The notes: generated by a model from the sequence alone, not told the origin. 55,399 nt of DNA from JBFWUW01 sp050247075 (GCA_050247075.1 JBFWUW010000050.1:1-55399), one strand, 5' to 3'. Positions 25,859-34,846 are shown, counted from the first letter of the stretch. Numbers and translations: made by a program.

Positions 25859-26407
25859 CTACGGCGATTCAACCGCCGCCGCCTTGATCTGCACGCCGCG
25901 CTGCATGAGGGCCGCTTCCAAGGCCGCGCGGTTGGTTTGCGTAGGGTCCACCAGTGCCGTGACCAGGCCGATCTTAAAACTGGCCGTGGCGAATTCCACG
26001 CCCGGCACCTTGTAGACCGCCTCGTAGGCGCCCAGGCAGCAGCCTTTGCAGTCCAGCCCCACCACCTCTATCTCCACCAATTCCAGCTTGTCTAGCGGCA
26101 TGGTCCGCAGCGGTTTGATCCCAAAGGTGTGCTTCGTGGCGTTCCGCAGAAGATTGTCGAACCGTTCCACGATCTGTTCGGGCGTGCCGTTCTGAAACAC
26201 CTTGTCCGCGTCGTACCGCACGCTGATCTCGGCGTTTTCGTAGTCGATCGCCACCAGTTCAATCTCGGGCAAGCGCCGGAAGGCTTCTTGCAAGTCCGCC
26301 TCGCGGTCGGGCGAGAACAGGCCCGTCACCTGGTGCTTGATGGGGGCGAGATCTTCCTCCGCGCCGCCGGCCAGTACGATTAGTGAGATTGCAACAAGGG
26401 CATGCAT
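25859..26407 (-). CDS. Exported thiol protein with CxxCC motif, HMA-like
   Basis: A 182-residue protein from the ATG at 26407, which begins with a short signal peptide (MHALVAISLIVLAGG). A GTG at 26467 overlaps the stop of the upstream DUF1592 gene in a GTGA junction, giving a longer form. The C-terminal part contains VVGLDCKGCCLGAYEAVYKVPGVEFA (given in parts), the layout of a heavy-metal-associated domain with CxxCC in place of CxxC. The N-terminal part repeats an alpha/beta pattern (IELVAIDYENAEISVRYDADKVF) like a second, cysteine-free HMA fold. Its position directly downstream of the haem-protein gene suggests a redox or metal-delivery role. Confidence 0.75.
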   Translation of the reverse strand: MHALVAISLIVLAGGAEEDLAPIKHQVTGLFSPDREADLQEAFRRLPEIELVAIDYENAEISVRYDADKVFQNGTPEQIVERFDNLLRNATKHTFGIKPLRTMPLDKLELVEIEVVGLDCKGCCLGAYEAVYKVPGVEFATASFKIGLVTALVDPTQTNRAALEAALMQRGVQIKAAAVESP

Positions 26408-26463
26408 GATTCGTCGTCCAAAGTCGCCAGGAAAAATGGTCGTCAACATCGAAAGAACTGGCC

Positions 26464-29124
26464 TCACCGCGTTCTGAAAAGTTCGCTAGTCACAAGCTCG
26501 TAGATCAAAGTCCGCACGCCCCCTCCTTGTTGCGCCGTCTTCTCGACGATCTCCGTAATCGCCCCCCGGTCGCTAAAGGCCAGCTCGCGGCCAGTGCCGT
26601 AGATGGCCATCTGTTGCGCCAGGTTCTTCAGCAACGGACGGGTGTCGGCCGTCAACATCTGTTGCAGTTCGGCAATACCTGAGAATGACCGCTCATCCGG
26701 CAAGACGCCGCTGGCATCGACCGCGGGACCTAACTTAAAGCCAATGCCAATGAACGGATCAATCGCGCCGCGCGGGGCAGGATCTCCCTCGCCAATCGAA
26801 CGATACCGCGTGCGAAATCCGCCGATCACATCGAACGACTCCAGCGCGAAACCGGGAGGGTCCATCTTGGCATGGCACGAGGCACAGACCGTGTTATTGC
26901 GGTGTTTGTCCAATTGCTCGCGAATCGTCGTGGCTCCGCGGACATCGGGTTCGACCGCCGGAATATTCGGCGGAGGAGGATCGGGCGGTTGGCCCAGTAG
27001 TTTGGCCATCACGAACGCTCCCCTCGGCACGGGCGAGGTCGTCGTGCCATTGGCCGTCAGCTTGAGAATGGCGGCCTGCGTCAAAAAGCCTCCCCGCGGG
27101 CAGTCGCCCGGCAAGGGCACGCGGCGCGTCTCTGGCCCGCTCACACCCGGAATGCCGTAATGCGTGGCCAGCTTTTCGTTGACCATCACAAAGTCCGACT
27201 TGATCAAATGGCTGGCATCCAGATTCTGCTCGATCAGTTCCCGAAAGTAGGCCTTCGACTCGGCCAGCATGGAGTCTTGCAGATAGTTGCTGAACTCCGG
27301 GTAGAGCTTTCGGTCAGGGTCCGTGGCGGCAATCTGCCGCAGCTTCAACCATTGGCCCAAGAAGTCGTCGATAAACCGCTGCGACTTGGGATCTTGCAGC
27401 AGACGGTCGATCTGCCCGCGCAACACGTCGGGAGAATGCAGCTCGCCCGCGTCAGCCAGACGAATAAGCGTTTCATCGGGGAGTGAATTCCAGAAAAAGT
27501 ACGATAAACGGCTGGCCAGGGCGTAGTCATCCAGCGGGCCAGCCGGTTCCAAATGGTACAAGAAGTCGGGTGAACACAAGGCCGCACGGCAGGCCCAGCG
27601 CATGGCCGCTTCAAAGCAATCGCCCGCTTGCAGCCGCCGCTCCACCTGGGCCACATACTGCTGGCGGACTTCATCGGGCACCGGACGGCGAAAGGCCTTG
27701 GGCAGAAAACGGGCCAACAGCCGGTCGGCATCGGCCAGCGGCTGCTCGCTGGCCACGGTCCATATGCCTGGCTCGGGGTCGGGCTGATTCCTGGAGGCAA
27801 TGCTTTCTTGCCGGCGAGACTTTCGCCGCGGCGGCCGCACGTTGGGCTGCGCGTCGGGCGTAAACTCCACCAGCGGCAATTCGCCGAACAGCACGCGATG
27901 TGATTGGGGCGGCCAGGTGTGGTGCAACGGCCCTTCCACATCCAGCCAGTCGCAGGCCACGCCCGGTCCGGTGAAAGCCATGGCCCGGCCTGGCCGATTG
28001 TAATTGTGCACAAGTGCCAGCGACGAGGCGTTGAAACCGAGTGTCTCCTTGAAATTCAGCCAAGTCGTGAATTCATGTACGGTCGGTTCCAGCGATGGAG
28101 CGGCGAAATAGCCCAGCACGTAGCTAGGATGCCCGCCGCCGCGCCCGTCGTTGGTAAGCTGCACCGCCGACAGCCGCGCAGCCTCCACTCCGCGGGAGGG
28201 GAGCACCTCGCCCTTGTCCCACTGAAAGCTCCAAAACGAGGCCCGGATGCGGTATTGTCCCGGGTAGAGCGTGGCGAACTCCTGAAAGTACGGATTGAAC
28301 GATTCGTCCTCGTGCCGAAAAATGCCGACGCTGCTCTCCTCATTGAACGAACCGATCCGCCCGTGCGCGCCCTGGTCGATGTGGCCTTGCTCGCCGGCGG
28401 GCGGAAAACCAGGATCGGGCCGCATCTCCTTGAGCAGCACTCCGTCGCCGTTCATCAAGATCACTTGCACGATGTACTGGCTGGCCAATGAAATTCGCTG
28501 CGTTTTCAACGTTGGCGGCTGGGGCCGGGTGGCAATCGCCAAGTCTAGCGTGTGGTCCGCCGCCTCCAGGTACTTGGCCATGTTGACGTGCGAAATGCTT
28601 AGTGCGTCGCTGTTGTTGTCGAAGCCGTGGGCCGAGCCATCCGCCGGCAAGTTGCCTTGCAGGGCAATGCCCGACATGTCGAACAGGTCGCGAATGGTGT
28701 TTTCGTACTCGGACCTTGTCATGCGCCGGACGCCGGTGCGGCCATCGGCCAGCAGTTGTCCTTTTTCGGCCACGATGAGTGCATCGCGCAGCCAGCCAGT
28801 GACAGTCGCCAGTTCATCGGCGGATGGCCTGGGCTGCCCTTTGGGCGGCATCTCGCCCGACTGGATGCGGTCGTGAATCTTTACCCAATGGGCAAAATTC
28901 TGCTTGACCGACAACTCCACGGGTAGCGAGGACAAGTCTAAATCGGCTTGATGCGTGGCCGCGTCGTGGCATTCAAGGCAGTGCCGCTCCAGGAAACCTG
29001 CTAACGGAGCCGCTGCCTTGGCCATTGATGGGGCCAGAGCTGCAATAAGCAGGCCCGCGGCAAGAGCCCATCTTGTCCCATTTCGGAACAGGAAAAACGG
29101 CTGGGAGAATGTGGAACTGGTCAT
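26464..29124 (-). CDS. DUF1592-type multidomain cytochrome, copy 1
   Basis: An 886-residue exported planctomycete protein of the PSCyt1-DUF1587-DUF1592-DUF1588-DUF1585 arrangement. Signal peptide with ALAAGLLIAALAPS. CLECH (cysteines 49 and 52) binds a haem; the DUF1587 motif is RRMTRSEYENTIRDLFDMSG; the DUF1592 part includes LASRLSYFFWNSLPDETL; a second CxxCH is CASCHAKMDPPGFALE in DUF1588; and the end is DUF1585 (LAQQMAIYGTGRELAFSDR). It is the second of two tandem copies, 81 bases apart; the last ~290 residues of the two copies are identical. The function is unknown. The HMA-like gene follows with overlapping or near-overlapping start. Confidence 0.95.
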   Translation of the reverse strand: MTSSTFSQPFFLFRNGTRWALAAGLLIAALAPSMAKAAAPLAGFLERHCLECHDAATHQADLDLSSLPVELSVKQNFAHWVKIHDRIQSGEMPPKGQPRPSADELATVTGWLRDALIVAEKGQLLADGRTGVRRMTRSEYENTIRDLFDMSGIALQGNLPADGSAHGFDNNSDALSISHVNMAKYLEAADHTLDLAIATRPQPPTLKTQRISLASQYIVQVILMNGDGVLLKEMRPDPGFPPAGEQGHIDQGAHGRIGSFNEESSVGIFRHEDESFNPYFQEFATLYPGQYRIRASFWSFQWDKGEVLPSRGVEAARLSAVQLTNDGRGGGHPSYVLGYFAAPSLEPTVHEFTTWLNFKETLGFNASSLALVHNYNRPGRAMAFTGPGVACDWLDVEGPLHHTWPPQSHRVLFGELPLVEFTPDAQPNVRPPRRKSRRQESIASRNQPDPEPGIWTVASEQPLADADRLLARFLPKAFRRPVPDEVRQQYVAQVERRLQAGDCFEAAMRWACRAALCSPDFLYHLEPAGPLDDYALASRLSYFFWNSLPDETLIRLADAGELHSPDVLRGQIDRLLQDPKSQRFIDDFLGQWLKLRQIAATDPDRKLYPEFSNYLQDSMLAESKAYFRELIEQNLDASHLIKSDFVMVNEKLATHYGIPGVSGPETRRVPLPGDCPRGGFLTQAAILKLTANGTTTSPVPRGAFVMAKLLGQPPDPPPPNIPAVEPDVRGATTIREQLDKHRNNTVCASCHAKMDPPGFALESFDVIGGFRTRYRSIGEGDPAPRGAIDPFIGIGFKLGPAVDASGVLPDERSFSGIAELQQMLTADTRPLLKNLAQQMAIYGTGRELAFSDRGAITEIVEKTAQQGGGVRTLIYELVTSELFRTR
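26474..27339. repeat. 866-base duplicated block, copy 1
   Basis: Identical by eye to 29216-30081 (offset 2742), covering the 3' part of the DUF1592 gene. Differences begin at 26473 and 27340. The blocks lie in direct orientation and support recent gene conversion or unequal crossing-over. Confidence 0.85.
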
Positions 29125-29205
29125 GGGGAATCATTCGTCGTAAGAGAGACGCCCAGGCGAGGGAACTGGCAAACTCTAGGATAACTCCGATCTTACATAT
29201 CCCTC

Positions 29206-31857
29206 TTACCGCGTCCTGAAAAGTTCGCTAGTCACAAGCTCGTAGATCAAAGTCCGCACGCCCCCTCCTTGTTGCGCCGTCTTCTCGACGATCTCCGTAA
29301 TCGCCCCCCGGTCGCTAAAGGCCAGCTCGCGGCCAGTGCCGTAGATGGCCATCTGTTGCGCCAGGTTCTTCAGCAACGGACGGGTGTCGGCCGTCAACAT
29401 CTGTTGCAGTTCGGCAATACCTGAGAATGACCGCTCATCCGGCAAGACGCCGCTGGCATCGACCGCGGGACCTAACTTAAAGCCAATGCCAATGAACGGA
29501 TCAATCGCGCCGCGCGGGGCAGGATCTCCCTCGCCAATCGAACGATACCGCGTGCGAAATCCGCCGATCACATCGAACGACTCCAGCGCGAAACCGGGAG
29601 GGTCCATCTTGGCATGGCACGAGGCACAGACCGTGTTATTGCGGTGTTTGTCCAATTGCTCGCGAATCGTCGTGGCTCCGCGGACATCGGGTTCGACCGC
29701 CGGAATATTCGGCGGAGGAGGATCGGGCGGTTGGCCCAGTAGTTTGGCCATCACGAACGCTCCCCTCGGCACGGGCGAGGTCGTCGTGCCATTGGCCGTC
29801 AGCTTGAGAATGGCGGCCTGCGTCAAAAAGCCTCCCCGCGGGCAGTCGCCCGGCAAGGGCACGCGGCGCGTCTCTGGCCCGCTCACACCCGGAATGCCGT
29901 AATGCGTGGCCAGCTTTTCGTTGACCATCACAAAGTCCGACTTGATCAAATGGCTGGCATCCAGATTCTGCTCGATCAGTTCCCGAAAGTAGGCCTTCGA
30001 CTCGGCCAGCATGGAGTCTTGCAGATAGTTGCTGAACTCCGGGTAGAGCTTTCGGTCAGGGTCCGTGGCGGCAATCTGCCGGAGCTTCAACCATTGGCCC
30101 AAGAAGTCGTCGATAAACCGCTGCGACTTGGGGTCTTGCAACAGACGGTCGATCTGCCCGCGTAGCACGTCGGGAGAACGCAGCTCGCCCGCGTCAGCCA
30201 GACGAATAAGCGTTTCATCGGGGAGTGAATTCCAGAAAAAGTAAGACAAACGGCTGGCCAGGGCGTAGTCATCCAGCGGGCCAGCCGGTTCCAAATGGTA
30301 CAAGAAGTCGGGCGAACACAAGGCCGCACGGCAGGCCCAGCGCATGGCCGCTTCAAAGCAATCGCCCGCTTGCAGCCGCCGCTCCACCTGGGCCACATAA
30401 GGATGGCGGACTTCATCCGGCACCGGACGGCGAAACGCCTTGGGCAAAAAGCTGGCCAGCAGCCGGTCGGCATCGGCCAAAGGCTGCTCGCTGGCGACAG
30501 TCCATATTCCCGGCTCTGGGTCGGGCCGGTTGCTCGCCGCCCCGACCTCTTGACGCACGACCTTGCGGCGCGGCGGGCGCACGTCGGCATGTTCCTCCGC
30601 TTTAAACTCCACCAGCGGCAATTCACCAAACAGCAGCCGATGCGAGTTTGGCGGCCAAATCTCGTGCAGTGGCCCTTCCACATCCAAGAAGTCGCAGGCA
30701 ATCCCCGGCCCGGTAAACGCCATCGCACGGCCAGGGCGGCTGTAGTTGGCGGTTGGGGCCAGCGACGCCGTGTTGAAGCCCAGCGTTTCCTTGTAGTTCA
30801 GCCAAGTGACGAACTCGTGTACCTTCGGTTCCAGCGAGGGTGCCGCGTAATAGCCCAACACGTAGCTGGGATGCCCTCCGTGGCGGCCGTCATTGGCGAG
30901 TTGTACCGCTGAAAGCCGGGCCGCCTCTGTACCGCGGGCGGGCAGCACCTGTCCTTTATCCCATTGAAAGCTCCAAAACGAGGCCCTCAGCCGGTAACGG
31001 CCTGGATACAAAGTGGAAAAGTCCAAGAAGTAGGGGTTGAACGATTCGTCCTCATGTCGAAAAACTCCCACGCTGCTCATCCGTTCAAACGAACCGATCC
31101 GCTCATGCGCACCCTGGTCGATATGGGGCTGGTCGCCAGCCGGGGGATATTCGGGGTCGGGCTGCATGCCGCGGAGCAGCACGGCGTCGCCGTTTCCCAA
31201 AATATGGCCGACGTTTCTGGCCAACGAAATCCGTTGAATTTTGAACTCCGGAGCTTGCGGCCGGGTGGCAATCGCCAGGTCGAGCGTGTGGTCCGCCGCG
31301 GCCAAGTATTTAGCCATGTTGACGTGCGAAATGCTTAGCGCGTCACTGTTGTTGTCGAAGCCGTGGGCCGAGCCATCCGCCGGTAAATTGGCTTGCAAGG
31401 CAATGCCCGACATGTCGAACAGGTCGCGAACGGTGTTTTCGTATTCGGACCTTGTCATGCGCCGGACGCCGGTGCGGCCATCGGCCCGCAGTTGTTCTTT
31501 CTCGGTCGCGATGAGCGCATCGCGGAGCCAGCCAGTGACAGTCGCCAGTTCATCGGCGGATGGCCTGGGCTGCCCTTTGGGCGGCATCTCGCCCGACTCA
31601 ATGCGGTCGTGAATCTTTACCCAATGGGCAAAATTCTGCTTGACCGACAACTCCACGGGTAGCGAGGACAAGTCAAAAACGGCTTGATGCGTGGCCGCGT
31701 CGTGGCATTCAAGGCAATGCTGTTCGATGAACCTGGCCAACGGCGACTCCGCCAGAAGCGAGGCCGACGGAAGAACCAACAGGGCCCCGGCTGCCACGAA
31801 AATGTGCCAGAGAGTGGAACGAAAGCGCTTCGCCGCGCGCGGCGCGAGATAAGTCAT
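29206..31857 (-). CDS. DUF1592-type multidomain cytochrome, copy 2
   Basis: About 883 residues from the ATG at 31857 (TTG at 31863 in frame). The domain plan is the same as copy 1: signal peptide (HIFVAAGALLVLPSAS), haem motif CLECH, DUF1587, DUF1592, a second CxxCH and DUF1585. N-terminal and C-terminal regions nearly match copy 1, but the middle (about residues 190-440) differs clearly, for example GHILGNGDAVLLRGMQPDPEYPP against a different stretch. It is transcribed before copy 1, and no terminator is seen in the 81-base gap. Copy 2 is probably a paralogue with a separate substrate surface in its middle domain. Confidence 0.95.
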   Translation of the reverse strand: MTYLAPRAAKRFRSTLWHIFVAAGALLVLPSASLLAESPLARFIEQHCLECHDAATHQAVFDLSSLPVELSVKQNFAHWVKIHDRIESGEMPPKGQPRPSADELATVTGWLRDALIATEKEQLRADGRTGVRRMTRSEYENTVRDLFDMSGIALQANLPADGSAHGFDNNSDALSISHVNMAKYLAAADHTLDLAIATRPQAPEFKIQRISLARNVGHILGNGDAVLLRGMQPDPEYPPAGDQPHIDQGAHERIGSFERMSSVGVFRHEDESFNPYFLDFSTLYPGRYRLRASFWSFQWDKGQVLPARGTEAARLSAVQLANDGRHGGHPSYVLGYYAAPSLEPKVHEFVTWLNYKETLGFNTASLAPTANYSRPGRAMAFTGPGIACDFLDVEGPLHEIWPPNSHRLLFGELPLVEFKAEEHADVRPPRRKVVRQEVGAASNRPDPEPGIWTVASEQPLADADRLLASFLPKAFRRPVPDEVRHPYVAQVERRLQAGDCFEAAMRWACRAALCSPDFLYHLEPAGPLDDYALASRLSYFFWNSLPDETLIRLADAGELRSPDVLRGQIDRLLQDPKSQRFIDDFLGQWLKLRQIAATDPDRKLYPEFSNYLQDSMLAESKAYFRELIEQNLDASHLIKSDFVMVNEKLATHYGIPGVSGPETRRVPLPGDCPRGGFLTQAAILKLTANGTTTSPVPRGAFVMAKLLGQPPDPPPPNIPAVEPDVRGATTIREQLDKHRNNTVCASCHAKMDPPGFALESFDVIGGFRTRYRSIGEGDPAPRGAIDPFIGIGFKLGPAVDASGVLPDERSFSGIAELQQMLTADTRPLLKNLAQQMAIYGTGRELAFSDRGAITEIVEKTAQQGGGVRTLIYELVTSELFRTR
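29216..30081. repeat. 866-base duplicated block, copy 2
   Basis: Partner of 26474-27339, direct orientation, identical by visual comparison. Covers the 3' third of the upstream DUF1592 gene. Confidence 0.85.
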
Positions 31858-31953
31858 GTTCAATCGCTTAGCGACGGAGAAATACAGGTACGAGGACGAC
31901 GGGTAAGCTCAAGTATAAATTCGATGGTGGGATCGTGCCACGACCAAAGCAAA

Positions 31954-32328
31954 CGGCCAGGCATTTGAAGATCATACAACGATAGCGGGCCACCTCGTTG
32001 CCGTGGGTGGCACTTGGCTGTACGGCGTTCCATCCTGGAGGGCCGAGACCGCCAAAAACGCCGCATACCCAGGCCAGATTGCATAACGCGGCCGAGAACG
32101 GCGTTATCGTACTGCCCCGCCAAGAGAAGAACCACGAATCAAACGAATCTAACAAATGAATCTCCTGAGTGGAGACTCGCTTGAGAGAAAGGGGGCAGGC
32201 AGCGACTAGAAAAACTCGTACCGCAATCCTAATTCGTTGAATTCGTTAGATTCGTGGTTCCCACCAGGCCTCGTATAATTTCCGGTGCGCATTCAACTCG
32301 CTGGCAATGCATTATCTTCAATTGTCTG
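31954..32328 (+). repeat. Long dispersed direct repeat, copy 1 (375 bases)
   Basis: Non-coding repeat from CGGCCAGGCATT to ATTATCTTCAATTGTCTG. It matches 42021-42422 along its whole length in the same orientation with scattered differences and contains the 132-base inverted-repeat element. Copy 2 is longer by a hairpin unit. No open frame is conserved between the copies. Confidence 0.9.
32129..32260 (+). mobile_element. MITE-like inverted-repeat element, copy 1
   Basis: 132 bases bounded by GAACCACGAATC and its inverse GATTCGTGGTTC; the arms continue as near-inverse repeats of about 25 bases. No coding capacity. Two further copies exist at 33407 (inverted) and 42221 (same orientation). Target-site duplications are not clear. 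Confidence 0.75.
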
Positions 32329-32379
32329 GCAAACGGCGGGTGGCCGGCCGGTTGCGTAGCGAATGGCCCAGTTCCAGGC

Positions 32380-32405
32380 ATCGGCGATGGAATCGCCTCC
32401 TACAG
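32380..32405 (-). repeat. Short hairpin repeat unit (ATCGCC type)
   Basis: ATCGGCGATGGAATCGCC followed by TCCTACAG; read on the minus strand it is CTGTAGGAGGCGATTCCATC continuing to GCCGAT. Stem GGCGAT/ATCGCC, loop TCC. One of six units of this family in the window, counting the two arms of the inverted pair at 43588 separately. Confidence 0.75.
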
Positions 32406-32449
32406 CCAGATATGGCTGTACGCGTCGTCATCCGACGGCGATAGCCGGC

Positions 32450-33232
32450 TCACTCCGGCAAGCGTCCTTCGGCCAGTTCCTGGTCCCACTCGTCCATCAA
32501 GGGCCAGTCGGTGGCACAAGTGCCAAAGTCGGCCATGTGGAGATAGCCCTCCAGCCTGGCCAAGGTGCGGTCAATGACCGCGTTATCCTTGCGGAAGATC
32601 GGGCCGTGGCTGGGGAGCAGCCATTTTACGTCGCTGGCCTTGATGCGCTCGAGCGACTTGATGAAATCGGGAATATGGCTGCCGTGGTGGGCGTCGATCA
32701 CGCCGACGCAGCCGTCGCGGTAGATGTTGTCGCCGCTGAAAAGAATGTCCCCCAGCCGAAACGACAACTGGCTGTCCGTATGGCCCGGCGTGTGCCAGAC
32801 TTCCAGTTCCAGGCCACCCACCTTGAGTTTGTCCCCCTCTTCAATCAACGTATCCAGCACGACCGGTGGGAGTTTCAAGTTGATGCCTTGAGCCTTGATC
32901 TCGGCGAAGGCCTTGATGGGGTCCCCCTCGGCCAACGTATCCGCCGCCAGGGGATGGCCGGTGGCCGTGGTCTTGAGAAGTTGTTTGGCCCGCGCCAACC
33001 CTTGAATGTGGTCGACATCGGCGTGGGTGGCCACAATGGTCTTGCATTGTGACAGCGGAAAGTCCATCTGCCGGATCAATTCAATGATCTCATCGACAGA
33101 TTCTTCGTAGCCGATATCGATCAAAATCCACTCGTCGGCATCGAAAACAAGGTAGACATTGCAGCCGATGCGTTCGCCCGCCTGGACGTTTAGCTCGATG
33201 ACGTGCGGAAAGACAGGCTTACGCTGGAGCAT
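32450..33232 (-). CDS. MBL-fold metallohydrolase
   Basis: A 260-residue metallo-beta-lactamase-fold hydrolase from the ATG at 33232 (AAGGA seven bases upstream; the frame runs on to 33391). N-terminal strands lead to YLVFDADEWILIDIGYEE, then the metal motif ATHADVDHIQG, in which the second histidine of the usual HxHxDH is replaced by aspartate, then EVWHTPGHTDSQLSF, ILFSGDNIYRD and the C-terminal LLPSHGPIFR. The fold and most metal ligands are intact, so a hydrolase is likely, but the substrate is unknown. The gene lies within the repeat-rich region, between two MITE-like elements. Confidence 0.93.
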   Translation of the reverse strand: MLQRKPVFPHVIELNVQAGERIGCNVYLVFDADEWILIDIGYEESVDEIIELIRQMDFPLSQCKTIVATHADVDHIQGLARAKQLLKTTATGHPLAADTLAEGDPIKAFAEIKAQGINLKLPPVVLDTLIEEGDKLKVGGLELEVWHTPGHTDSQLSFRLGDILFSGDNIYRDGCVGVIDAHHGSHIPDFIKSLERIKASDVKWLLPSHGPIFRKDNAVIDRTLARLEGYLHMADFGTCATDWPLMDEWDQELAEGRLPE

Positions 33233-33406
33233 CAACAAATCCTTGGCTGGGTGCTGGCTGGGGATTACGGCGGCCCATCGCCGCGGTTTCCGCCGAATTA
33301 AATCCGGCATTTGCGAATTGGGCCCGTCTGGCGATTTTAGGGGTCTGGCTGTCCAGCGGCAAGCGGCCCGCCATCCGCCAATGCCTGGCAACGGTTAAGA
33401 CGGTGA

Positions 33407-33539
33407 GAACCACGAATCGAACGAATCTACCGAATAAGAAACCGACAGTACGAGAGTTTTGAATTGCGTCCGCCCCCTTTTAGCCGAGCAAGTTTCGATT
33501 CCGGATATTCATTCGTTGGATTCGTTCGATTCGTGGTTC
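33407..33539 (-). mobile_element. MITE-like inverted-repeat element, copy 3 (inverted)
   Basis: 133 bases bounded by GAACCACGAATC and GATTCGTGGTTC. The centre is the reverse complement of the centres of the other two copies (GGGGGCGGACG when read on the minus strand), so this copy is inserted in the opposite orientation. The flanks outside the element are unrelated to the 375-base repeat beyond about 12 bases. Confidence 0.75.
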
Positions 33540-33893
33540 TTCACATGCTTGGCGGCGTTGGCGCGTGGTTGTCCAATTCCGCGATTGTTGCTACGATTTT
33601 CGTAACGCGGCGGATGGATGGCTTCCGCAAGGAACTCACCAGTCGCCGTGCAGGCAGAATCCTCTGCCATGCTCGTGATGTCGATGCTTCCATTTGGCGA
33701 GCCGATACGATGTCCGCTGGGTGCTAACAAAAATAACTCGGCCGCGTGTATAGCCGACAGGCTTGGTCCCTAGGGCCTTGGCCAAACGTCGGATCACACA
33801 ACCCGGGTTTTGGAGCGCCCCCTTAGGAATGCGGGCTCTCAAATCCGCATCGCCACGGCATTGCGGTGGAGGACTCTGGCCTGTTTTGCGTGT

Positions 33894-33937
33894 AAACTGG
33901 ACGTTGCCGGTAGAATGTCTCCGGCAACGTCCAGTTT
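33894..33937 (+). terminator. Strong intrinsic terminator with no gene upstream
   Basis: Seventeen-base perfect stem AAACTGGACGTTGCCGG (33894-33910) with CCGGCAACGTCCAGTTT (33921-33937) and a ten-base loop, followed by TTTATTTG. Reads on the plus strand, 33 bases before larE. No supported gene precedes it on that strand, so it may end an unknown small RNA. Confidence 0.8.
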
Positions 33938-33970
33938 TTTATTTGCCATGCCGGCCTGGCCCGCCATCTC

Positions 33971-34846
33971 ATGCCCGACCCTTCCCCAAGACTAACCGCA
34001 CAGCGCGAACGCCTGTTGGCGGTGATTCGCGGCTATAAGAGCTGCGCCGTGGCGTTTTCCGGCGGAATCGACAGCACGGTCGTGGCCCAGGCAGCCCACT
34101 TGGCATTAGGTGAAAACGCCGTGGCGGTGACGGGCGTCAGCGCTAGTCTGGCCGCCGGCGAGTTGGAGGAGGCCCGTCACGTTGCCAAACGGATCGGCAT
34201 TCGCCACAAAGTTATTACGACCGACGAGTTCAACCAGCCGCGATACCTGCAAAACGCGCCCGACCGTTGTTTTCACTGCAAGACAGAACTATACACCCAG
34301 ATGGAAGGCATGGCCGCCACCCTGGGCGTGGCGGTGATTGCCAACGGCGCAAACCTGGACGACCGGGGAGATTACCGCCCCGGCATGCAAGCCGCCGCCC
34401 AGCACGACGTACGCAGCCCGCTGCTGGAATGTGAACTCACCAAGGCGGACGTCCGCGAATTAGCCGCCTTTTGGCAGTTGCCCACCTGGGACAAACCGGC
34501 CAGCCCCTGCCTGAGCAGCCGCGTGGCCTACGGAGAAGAAGTCACGCCCCAGCGGCTGAAGATGATCGACTCCGCCGAACAATACCTGCGCGGCCTTGGC
34601 CTGCGCCTGTTGCGGGTGCGCTATCACCGCGGCGATCTGGCGCGGATTGAAGTGCCCGCGGAAGAGCTTTGCCAACTGGCCCAACCGGAGCTCTACGCCC
34701 AAATTGTCGCGCGGCTGAAGTCGCTCGGCTTCAAATTCGTCACGCTCGACCTGGAAGGATTCCGCAGCGGCAGCATGAACGATTTGCTCTCGCTATCACC
34801 CTTGGTGCAAGCGCAAGGCACGGCGGTGCTCGCCCGCCCGGAATAG
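33971..34846 (+). CDS. larE: LarE-like sulfur transferase (PP-loop ATPase)
   Basis: A 291-residue ATP-dependent sacrificial sulfur transferase of the LarE family, which builds the nickel-pincer cofactor by adding sulfur. The PP-loop SGGIDSTVV is at about 30-38. PDRCFHCKTELY (Cys100 and Cys103) and the conserved KPASPCLSSRVAYG with Cys180, the position expected for the sulfur-donor cysteine, are present, as is the C-terminal GFKFVTLDLEGFRSGSMN. No larA, larB or larC lies in the window, so the nickel-pincer role is by homology. A terminator hairpin follows. The ATG has no strong ribosome-binding site. Confidence 0.93.
   Translation: MPDPSPRLTAQRERLLAVIRGYKSCAVAFSGGIDSTVVAQAAHLALGENAVAVTGVSASLAAGELEEARHVAKRIGIRHKVITTDEFNQPRYLQNAPDRCFHCKTELYTQMEGMAATLGVAVIANGANLDDRGDYRPGMQAAAQHDVRSPLLECELTKADVRELAAFWQLPTWDKPASPCLSSRVAYGEEVTPQRLKMIDSAEQYLRGLGLRLLRVRYHRGDLARIEVPAEELCQLAQPELYAQIVARLKSLGFKFVTLDLEGFRSGSMNDLLSLSPLVQAQGTAVLARPE

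Noticed and set aside
33636..33842. Minus-strand frame with an RRLAKALGTK helix resembling an XRE helix-turn-helix
   Set aside because: Only one helix matches; no start signal and no continuation; could be chance or a remnant.
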